The position numbers and the translations under genes were made by a program. Of a stretch of DNA of 64,000 bases, positions 56,270 to 64,000 are shown piece by piece (position 1 is the stretch's first letter; every line of letters starts with the position of its first letter). The notes beneath the pieces are model-generated. The model was given only the letters and a program-made list of their open reading frames with translations, was not told the DNA's origin and did not search any database. The stretch comes from Amaurobius ferox (taxonomy: Eukaryota > Arthropoda > Arachnida > Araneae > Amaurobiidae): positions 99,529,068-99,593,067 of the forward strand of contig OX578152.1 of the NCBI GenBank assembly GCA_951213105.1, given 5' to 3'.

Positions 56270-57202
56270 ATTGTAGACGTTGAAGACATCTTCTTGATTT
56301 AGCCCCACTTGAAAATCATAAAAAAATCATAATTCGATAATGCTCTCGCGTCAACTCCATTTTCTTTTCTTTCAAAATTTATTTTACGACAGCTAAATTG
56401 TAATTGTTGCCACAAATTATCGTCTGCGGACATAAAAGAGTTCAAATTTAAATGTCCGACCAATATTTTTTTCTAACGCATATCATCTGCCCGTCTCAAA
56501 AATTTCAGTGTGACCCTCGGATTGGCATTAATTGCAATCTTTGGGTTTAAAGATCAGGGGGATTATTGATATTTTCAATTTATTACGTTATCTGATATTA
56601 TTTTTGTCAAATATATTTGAAACTTGTATATTGTAGACGGGTAATCTTTTACTCATACACATGTATATATAAATATATATCTTCTAATATTCGAGAATAT
56701 AAGCAGTACGGGTATATATATCGTCCCATACAACTTTAGCGCTTTTATTTTGGCATATATTGATTTAATTTCATATTTTTTGTAAATAAGTTTACAAGCG
56801 GAACCAAAATATTTTATTCGTCAGATCTTCCTGGGAAGATAACTATAAGATATATAGGAAGAACAGAGATTCTTAAATTTCTGTTTAGGAGCAATAATTT
56901 AAATATTTCAATAGAATTCTTTGAATAACAATGCCATTTAGAATACTATAGGAATTTGCACATGATTGTGAATTTTAAGTTTTTTATATTATATACTCCG
57001 TACGAAGAACGGATATGCTGCTAGTATACATGCGGCCCTCGATTTTCGCACAATTTAAAAAATTCAATTTTTAAAGCTTTTTGTCGATAATGCACAAATC
57101 GTTCGCTTCCATCCAGTCACTCTCACGGAGCGCGGTAGCCCGCGCTCACTCACACATTGCCGCCTAGAGTAGCGGACTTTTCGGAATCGTTGTGACGTCA
57201 CT

Positions 57203-57640
57203 AGGGTTCCTAGAGCTCCTCTACTACAGGCTGACTTATCAAGCATATTGAAGCCCATAGGGTTCCATACTAAAGTTACAGAAATTATAAAATAAGTGTT
57301 TAAAATAAATACTTTATATGAAAAAAGAAGTTTCAATTAGTATATTGTAGAATTTAGCTCCCACAAGTATTCTCCATTACCGGGTATCCAATTGTTTATT
57401 AGCCATTGTTTTCTTCTTTCTTCATTTCGAGGAAAGCGAAATAGCCTAAAACCCTTTCTAGAATGATTAGAGCAGTTCGGTGCAGAACAACCACCCATAA
57501 TTATTTCAATTATACTTCTTAAAGTTAAAATACGAATAGAGTTAATGCTAATGGACTGCGCTTCCAGCTACGGTGGGCTTCAATATGCTTGATGAGTCAG
57601 CTCGTATATAGAGGAGCCTTAAGGGTTCCGAGCCGCGGTG
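57203..57640. repeat. small foldback in the Tigger relic
   Basis: AGGGTTCCTAGAGCTCCTCT...CAAGCATATTGAAG (57203-57262) is inverted at CTTCAATATGCTTGATGAGT...AGGGTTCCGA (57577-57640). The loop is ~315 bases. A poly-G run follows. Confidence 0.7.
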
Positions 57641-57724
57641 GTGGGGGGGGGGGCAATTTGCTCGGCCAAATGTCTACAATGTACTGAACAGGTTTACTCT
57701 TGCGTTAGCAAGTGATAGCTACAG

Positions 57725-58729
57725 ACTAGCATCTCAATCCTGCGGTCATTCTCAATGGGAAACAAAATCCGGCGCAATGCGCATGCTCACGGACTCTCCA
57801 GTGCTTCAATATTTCGTCAAGGGGTGATATAAATAGTGTGCAGAAGCTGAAGATACAATGTTACGATCGAAATCGCAGCTGACAGTCTGACATGCTTCCC
57901 AATTACAGTTTTACGATTAAAATCGTAAAAATGCGATCCAAAATGTACAACATTGCATCCCAATGAGAATATTTACGAATATGTACAGTATTGCCTTGGA
58001 TTTTAATGTTCGTTCTGAGATTTTACGATTTTTAGGCATTGTCAATTTGTAATGTAATGGTTGAATGGTAAGCAGAACGAAGAACTGTCCTCTATTTTTT
58101 AATAAATTTATGGTAAAGGAAAGTTTTATTTTAAATTATATAATATTTTATGATTTCGTAATTTATACACTTGAAAATTACATTCGTAATTTTACACACA
58201 AGCGGAAAAAAGGTATTTTCTTATCGCTACCTATGTGAAGTTATTCAATTACAAGTTTACTTTAATTTTTGTGTCTCAGGTGTGGATTAAGCATGGATAT
58301 TAAAGAGGGGGGCGATTTGCATGAACATATTACTTTGCGAGTCATAGCGTTGTGTAAACAAACCTCTGTGTGCTGTAATACAGAATGACAATGCCTAAAA
58401 ATCGTAAAATCTCAGAACGAACATTAAAATCCAAGGCAACACTGTACATATTCGTAAATATTCTCATTGGGATGGAATGTTGTACATTTTGGATCGCATT
58501 TTTACGATTTTAATCGTAAAACTGTAATTGGGAAGCATGTCAGACTGTAACATTGTATCTTCAGCTTCTCAGGGAAGCATGTCAAATCGTAACATTGTAT
58601 CTTCAGCTTCTGCACACTATTTATATCACCACTTGACGAAATATTGAAGCACTGGAGAGTCCGTGAGCATGCGCATTGCGCCGGATTTTGTTTCCCATTG
58701 GGAATGACCGCAGGATTGAGATGCTAGTA
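57725..58729. mobile_element. large foldback element with ~330 bp arms
   Basis: CTAGCATCTCAATCCTGCGG ... TTTTTAGGCATTGTCA (57725-58047) is inverted at 58383-58729. The loop is ~335 bases. The right arm contains a 44-base tandem duplication (GGGAAGCATGTCA...TATCTTCAGCTTCT). Arm similarity is high, so it is fairly young. Confidence 0.85.
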
Positions 58730-58839
58730 TAGCTACAGTGATAGCTACTTTTAAACGATATTATATGAGGACAATAATGAATCAGGCCATCAAGGCAACT
58801 GACAGGGAAGGTGGCCCTTAAGAGATTTTTGGAAGAACT

Positions 58840-59400
58840 ATAATATATATATATATATGGAACTCAATAAACAATATTGGAGACTGTGGGCTGAAATAAA
58901 AGAGTCGGCAATGAACTGTTCCTGGAAACAAATATGCTCACAAATGATGAGTGATTTTATAAATTCTGAAAAAAAACTCCGGAAACTATCACAGATGAAA
59001 TAGTTAACCTAATGAATGAACTACACTTGGACGTCAATAACGATGTTAATGATTTAATTGAATCTCCACTCAGTATCTCTGTCAAATGAATACTTAATTG
59101 ATCAACAAGAGAGAGAGCTAAATGAATACACAATAAAAGTGAGGAAGAAGAAACTGATAAAATCGCCAAGATTTCTAAAATATGAATGAAGCTTCTTTCA
59201 TGCATCTTGACAAATTTTTGACTATCATGGAAGAATGTGATCCTAATGGGAAACGTATATCTCAAGTACGTAGGGCGATTGAGAAAGACACAGCATGTTA
59301 TAGAACTCTTTATCAAGAAAAGAAAAAAAAAAGGGTGGTATTCAACTAACTCTTGACAAGTTTATAAAGAAAACACCTGAAAGCACTTCAACACGCTTCA
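58840..59400 (+). pseudogene. Tigger transposase C-terminal relic
   Basis: Fragments in the right order include NCSWKQICSQMMSDF, EIVNLMNELHLDVNNDVNDL, HLDKFLTIMEECDPNGKR, ACYRTLYQEKKKK and QLTLDKFIKKT. The last two are characteristic of the CENP-B/jerky/Tigger group tail. Stops and shifts separate them. The catalytic DDE part is missing, perhaps lost when the large foldback inserted upstream. Confidence 0.75.
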
Positions 59401-59560
59401 TTAACTTAATATGTGTATTGATATATAAATACTGTTATTGATAAATAAATGTTTTAAAATACAATTTTAGATGGGTTTTTTTTACATCCCTCTACTTTCG
59501 AACATTCACCATTCGCACATATTTTCAGGAACCAATTATGTGCGAAAGTCGTGGGCCGCC

Positions 59561-60020
59561 TATATATGTAATTAAAATTAAAATAAGTTGGTCGCAATTT
59601 ATTTGGGAAAACAATGTCTGCCTTGTATACTCTGACGCTTCGTCATTGAGTACAACTGCACTCTAAAAAATAAATGTGTAAAACTGGAAATTTACACAAT
59701 TATATCGGTAAATGTGTCAATTCACAGACGTGTATCTCAAATATTCGCGTTGGTGTATGTATTTAATGAAGTGTGTATTTAAGGAAGTGTGTACTACTTT
59801 CTAAAAGTGCATTAAAATGTGTAAATCTAATAGATCATGGGATTTTACACAGCTTGGCTGGTTTTTCAGTTTACACACATTTTAATGTATACTAACGAAC
59901 ATCTGTGGCCAGCCTTTTCGCTTTACAATTTTATTGATGGGTTGACGTAATTCTCCACATGAGCTGTCACACATTTCATAATATAAAAACTAATTAGATT
60001 TGAAAAAATCTATCTGAACG
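59561..60020. other. spacer with TGTGTAAA-rich repeat
   Basis: 59665-59890 holds several ATGTGTAAA / TTTACACA motifs in both directions, likely an old MITE. No gene. Confidence 0.45.
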
Positions 60021-60290
60021 ATGGTGAGACAGCCCAGTGGTTAACGCGCGGGAATTGCACGCGAACGATCCGAATTTGATTCCCGACTCTGCCCAAACTG
60101 TCCTTATGTTCACGCGAGGTATGGGCACTTTAAATATGCAGGCCCGTAAGTCCTTCCGAGAAGTTGGCGGTAGGGGAAGGAGTGTATGGTCCCTGTGGAT
60201 GCAGCCCTCACTGGGTTCCGGTCTAAATTGCGGGGCACTACTCTACCGTCCAAATAGATACTTTACACCTAGGTCGGACGGTCTCATTCA
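60021..60290 (+). mobile_element. tRNA-derived SINE, diverged
   Basis: A box-like AGCCCAGTGGTTAAC, degenerate B box (AATTTGATTCCC), then body GTCCTTCCGAGAAGTTGGCG and CACTGGGTTCCGGTC. It ends GGTCGGACGGTCTC with a poor tail. Older than the copy at 49902. Confidence 0.88.
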
Positions 60291-61037
60291 AAGGAAAAGT
60301 AGAACTTTAGTCAGTTCTCTATTTTTACATTAGTTAAGCAATTTTATTTTATTAATAAGATGTTTTAAAAGTTAAAAAATATATAATAAAAATTTTCGTT
60401 AGATTCAAATATATTATTTAAATTCTAAATTATAATTTTATAGTTAAATTCATATATTCGATTTACATTCTGCCAAATTAGATTTCCCTATTATGTGAAT
60501 ATTACTGCGTGAGTTCCAAATATCAGTGGCGTAGGCAAGGATTTCACCTGAGATTTTTCTTGCTTTAACCCCGGATATGTGCCACTATTTGTATACTTCA
60601 CATTATTTGAACAGAACTGATTTGAAATTAAAATGAAATATTAATTTTATTTTGCCCACTGTGCAAAATTGCATGATAATTACAATAGAGATTTTAAAAT
60701 GAAGTACTTCGAAGAGTTTTCGAGGTAGGTAGTTATTTATTGAGAAAAATGCAGTTGATGCGAAGAGAATATGGCAGTAGTACCACGGCAACCACTTGAT
60801 TATGCAACGCGACTCAATAAAGCAAGCGCATTGCGTTGCGTAATCGAGTAGGACAGTGGTACGGAGGAAAAAGTTTTCAGCTACGAAGAAACCGATAATA
60901 AAATGGAATGACTGCAAAGTGGTTTTGGAGGTTTAACATCATTTTATAAAATACATATATTTTATTTATTCATATATAATTAATATAGTTTATAATAAAA
61001 TTATATAATTAAATTGTAATAACTCTACACTTAACGT
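60291..61037. other. AT-rich spacer
   Basis: No gene supported. A long imperfect hairpin at 60779-60864 pairs ACTTGATTATGCAACGC with GCGTTGCGTAATCGAGT. Confidence 0.5.
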
Positions 61038-61148
61038 GATTGGTTGCCAAAGAAGCTGCGATCCTGCATTTGAATGACGTCAGTGTGTTTTGCTTTCTCC
61101 TTTGTGGTGATTGTAGTAGCTGTAATCGCCGAACTAAATGAAGTAAGT
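61038..61148 (+). promoter_or_regulatory. possible host promoter and first exon end
   Basis: An inverted CCAAT box (GATTGGTT, 61038) and a perfect CRE (TGACGTCA, 61075-61082) precede a pyrimidine-rich stretch. CTAAATGAA is followed by a perfect GTAAGT donor at 61143. This combination is uncommon by chance in AT-rich DNA. No downstream exon could be recognised in the remaining 2.8 kb. Confidence 0.25.
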
Positions 61149-62336
61149 TTTAGTCTATTTACTAATTTTTAATACGTATCATTAAAAAATATTATTGAAA
61201 TACAAATTCTTGTATGTAAACTATTTAAAATTTCGATAAATTCTTTTGATGAATATTACATTGACTGACAAAAGTTTGTCTTCATAACTTTTCAACCCGG
61301 TCTGTTTATATTACTATGAAAGTTTTTTTTTAACTGCGAATATCGAAATCTAAAAAAGTCAATGTTAATTAGCCTTTTTTATAACCGACAAGTAATCTGG
61401 AACTTCAAAAGATGTAGTTAAGCTTTGGTCATACATCGGCTGCCGGATGTTTGTTTACATAAAGTATAACCCTTAAAGTTGTTACATGAAGCGGGAATTT
61501 TGAAAATTTATAATTTTTCTATGTTTATAAACTTTTATTTACTGTTGTCTTTTCATACATCTGTGGTATTAGAAACTGAATTTTAGAAAGATTTTTCGAA
61601 ATGGAACTTGTAATATAGAGTTTATAATTTTTAAAATGATTAATATTTTTCCTTCCACTGTTCAACATATGTAATTGAAGTAAAAATGCTAGGTCAATTT
61701 TTCACTATCTAAAATTTGCATATCATAGAAATTAAATTTCATGGGTATAAAAATGAAGTTATAAATTTTCTTTATAGAACTTTAAAATGTTTTTTTGCAT
61801 ATAAAATGTATCTTAATTCTGCCAGGGACTGAAATTGTCTAACCAAGGTGAGGTAATGACATGTCGATATTGATACATGTCATTATCTATAGAACTTCCT
61901 GTAATCTTGCATCTTTTTACTAACTATACAACTTCTTTTTTTAAAATAATAATGTTAGTACAGATTTTCAGCTTTATTTTTCAGCATATGTATACTTAAG
62001 CACTGTAAAATTATTTCTATTAATACATTTTAAAATTTCACAGATTTTACAAGTAACAGTTAATACGAATTTTAACTGTTAATGTGAATTTTTCTAAAAA
62101 GCTGAATTAATTTCCTGATCTTAATAAAAATGTATTTTTTTTGTTCAATCTGGTTGATTGAAAATAGGGCTAATTCCTAATGAAATTTATTCCCCATAAA
62201 GTTCAAATCTGGGACTGTAAATATTTAAATTTTGAAAGCGTCATTTAAAATACTTTTCATAAATTTTAAACATATCTTACAGGAAAAAAACATCCAGTTA
62301 TTGGTGATTTTACTTCTTAGCTGACATGGTTTAAAG
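61149..62336. other. AT-rich region, possibly intron
   Basis: Very AT-rich, no repeats shared with the rest of the window and no frames. If 61038-61148 is a real first exon, this would be intron. Confidence 0.35.
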
Positions 62337-62510
62337 CAGAGTTGGGCAGTATCAAATACATATATTTTAAATACATTTTCAAAATACATTTGTATTTTGT
62401 ATTTTAAATTGAAAAAACTAAAGTATTTTGGTAATTTATTGAAAATACATTTTCAGAGTATTTTGTATTTTTAAAATACTCAAAATACATTTTGTGTTTA
62501 AACCGCAGAA
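62337..62510. mobile_element. hAT-like end with TATTTTGTATTT repeats
   Basis: CAGAGTTGGGCAGTATCAAA is followed by inverted ATTTTAAATACATTTTC and GTATTTTGTATTTT blocks, a pattern common at ends of a widespread hAT group. The other end was not found. Confidence 0.45.
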
Positions 62511-62822
62511 TAACGCTTCAGAAAAGAGAAAATGGTTAATCTATATTTTGTCTAGTCATTGAATTTGTTTCTAAGAGTCGATCTAAACAAACTTTTGCAA
62601 CCTGGCGCCGATAAAGATGGTAATTATTGGGTTGTTTAGTATCTGTAGTGGTCTCTAAAAATATAGTTTCTGTTATAAATTTCACATTCATATAAGAATT
62701 ATAAAACGATGTTGTTTGGTAGACGCCTTCCTGCTTATGTATAAAGACAAGGGACAAGAAGAAGGTTTGACTTTCAATTCTTTGGGAAAACAAAAGCATA
62801 GGCTATCCAAGGTTTGCTATGC

Positions 62823-62990
62823 AGAGGTGCGACAGCCCAGTGGTTAGCCCAAACTGTCCCTGTGTGCACGTTAAATATGTGAGTTCGTAAGTCCTTCCGA
62901 GAGGTTGGTGAGAGGGGAAGGAGGGTACGGTCCCTGTGGATGCCATCCCCACTGGGTTCCTATCTAAATTGGGTGGAACTTTACGGCCCA
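62823..62990 (+). mobile_element. tRNA-derived SINE with deleted head
   Basis: Starts GACAGCCCAGTGGTTAG, then jumps to CCCAAACTGTCC, so the B box is lost. The body keeps GTCCTTCCGAGAGGTTGGTG and CACTGGGTTCC. It is truncated at GGCCC. Confidence 0.82.
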
Positions 62991-64000
62991 AAAAATTTGC
63001 CATACTATTGTTTTTCAGAAAAATATTTTCTTGAAACATCTATTTTTTCAGATCTTCAATGGAGCTCAGATGCTAACTGATTTGAAGTTAGTTTTATATT
63101 TCGGAGGAATTGAAAGTACACTATGGATTTCGATTTCCGTTTTTTTTTTTAAATTTCCGGTTCAAAAATTGAAATTGTCATATTACTTGAAACGTATGTA
63201 TCTCAAAAGCATTCTTTTACCCCTTCCTGTCGGTGGCCCTACTCGCAGCCGGTTTGCTTTCAGTTGACACATACATAGCTTTTCTTTTCCGTTTTCTGCC
63301 TCCTCAGCAATTTTTCATTGAACTACTGCATAACCATGGCAGCAGACGATTCTTTTCTTAAAGGTTGCTGTAAATGCTTTCTGCTACAAATCATAACTGC
63401 CAAAAGTGCAGAGAAGATTATTAAATGATGTTTACTGCAATTCCATAGCATGGATATAACTAGCAATGCATGAACATGGCTCATTAGAAGTACGATTGAT
63501 AGAAAAGTTTGGATTTATGGTATGATTTTTTTTATTTGTATATTTCTATTCTCTTACATCCGTAATTATAATCAGAAATTTTGTATTTTATACAATATTT
63601 TTCTTATTCCCTATAGAACAATTTTTTCCCTATTCCCTATAGAACAATTTTTTCATTTTGTTTAGATTAATATAAATTATTTATTATTTCATGATCATTC
63701 TTTCACTATGATTTTCAGAAAGCGTATAAAATATTTATTAACATGTGTATTATAAATGTTTTTGTTTTATAATATTTTAGATATCTAGTTAATTATGGCT
63801 GAAATAAGTTTTATATGCAATTTTACAGCAAATGTAAATTTGTCATACATTATAATAGCAATCTATTGGTATCATATGTTGGTTCTTCTGTAATACAATA
63901 GTATCAGTTATTTGGTATCGGATCTTTTTTTGTTTCGTCACACCTTAGTAAATGCTCTGGCTTTTGGCCACATCAATGAGAACAGTGCCATCTATAGGCA
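62991..64000. other. window end, no gene supported
   Basis: AT-rich. A 26-base unit (CCCTATAGAACAATTTTTTC) is duplicated at 63610-63655. The frame at 63031-63267 has no recognisable motif. Confidence 0.45.

Larger units (their letters stand above)
54687..56518 (-). mobile_element. mariner-type transposon, disrupted
   Basis: The inverted ends GAGGGTCACACTGAAATTTT and AAAATTTCAGTGTGACCCTC are near perfect. The transposase is on the minus strand. Its length (1.83 kb) exceeds the usual ~1.3 kb because a 572 bp hAT element sits inside (55698-56269). It lies in the second Helitron-like copy. Confidence 0.88.
53693..57024 (+). mobile_element. second Helitron-like copy, interrupted
   Basis: Pieces at about 53693-53810, 54290-54686 and 56519-57024 match the Helitron-like element around the Polinton. 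It ends CCGTACGAAGAACGG hairpin, ATATGCTG, CTAG (57021-57024) followed by T. A GACATTTT/CGCCAAATTG series (53811-54290) and a mariner interrupt it. Its 56640-56700 part shows what the Polinton target looked like without the insertion. Confidence 0.6.
57031..59560 (+). mobile_element. Tigger/pogo-type transposon relic
   Basis: Left end GCGGCCCTCGATTTTCGCAC, right end inverse GTGCGAAAGTCGTGGGCCGC. TA dinucleotides lie next to both ends. It holds the 3' part of a Tigger transposase and two foldback insertions. It starts within ten bases of the CTAG end of the Helitron-like copy. Confidence 0.75.

Overview
The window is eukaryotic, AT-rich and dominated by mobile elements. Two intronless-looking divergent ionotropic receptor genes, tRNA-derived SINEs, Tc1/mariner, Tigger, hAT and Helitron-like relics and a Polinton/Maverick all point to an arthropod. 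The receptor style and repeat types suggest a chelicerate, perhaps a spider, but the sequence does not prove this. There is no operon-like cellular content and no intact tRNA or rRNA gene.

Layout. 1-17.6 kb: many copies, in both orientations, of a ~1.3 kb hairpin-ended repeat (working name HPE). Several HPE copies carry a TATA box, an ATG exon, an ~80 nt intron and a conserved short reading frame. They are mixed with a second, TG-microsatellite repeat (working name TGE), foldbacks and a long-TIR MITE that contains one HPE copy. 17.6-19.2 kb: a degenerate ~420 bp tandem array. 19.25-33.12 kb: a Helitron-like element (5' TC, 3' hairpin plus CTAG, between A and T) into whose CA microsatellite a complete 12.1 kb Polinton (20505-32647) inserted with the 6 bp target duplication CACACA.

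The Polinton has ~0.79 kb terminal inverted repeats. It carries a leftward block (coiled-coil protein, hydrophobic small protein, adenain-like protease, penton-like protein) and two rightward blocks (packaging ATPase, membrane protein, phospholipase A2/zinc ribbon, chromodomain integrase; then small zinc-finger proteins, protein-primed DNA polymerase B and two small genes). Almost all gene starts read TAAATG, and each block ends in a GC-rich hairpin. Most large genes are broken by stops, frameshifts and SINE insertion. No major capsid gene was found, so the copy looks dead. One SINE inside the polymerase has a 5S rRNA head fused to a tRNA-SINE body.

33.5-48.5 kb: two minus-strand ionotropic receptor paralogs 12 kb apart. 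They are separated by a 196 bp tandem repeat, a 3.5 kb TIR element, a TA-flanked MITE, two HPE copies and a Tc1-like relic. 49.9-64 kb: SINEs, a large foldback, a second Helitron-like copy interrupted by a mariner that is itself interrupted by a hAT element with a perfect 8 bp duplication, a Tigger relic holding two foldbacks, and an AT-rich stretch with one possible host promoter. Nesting gives relative ages: Helitron-like, then Polinton, then SINE; and Helitron-like, then mariner, then hAT.
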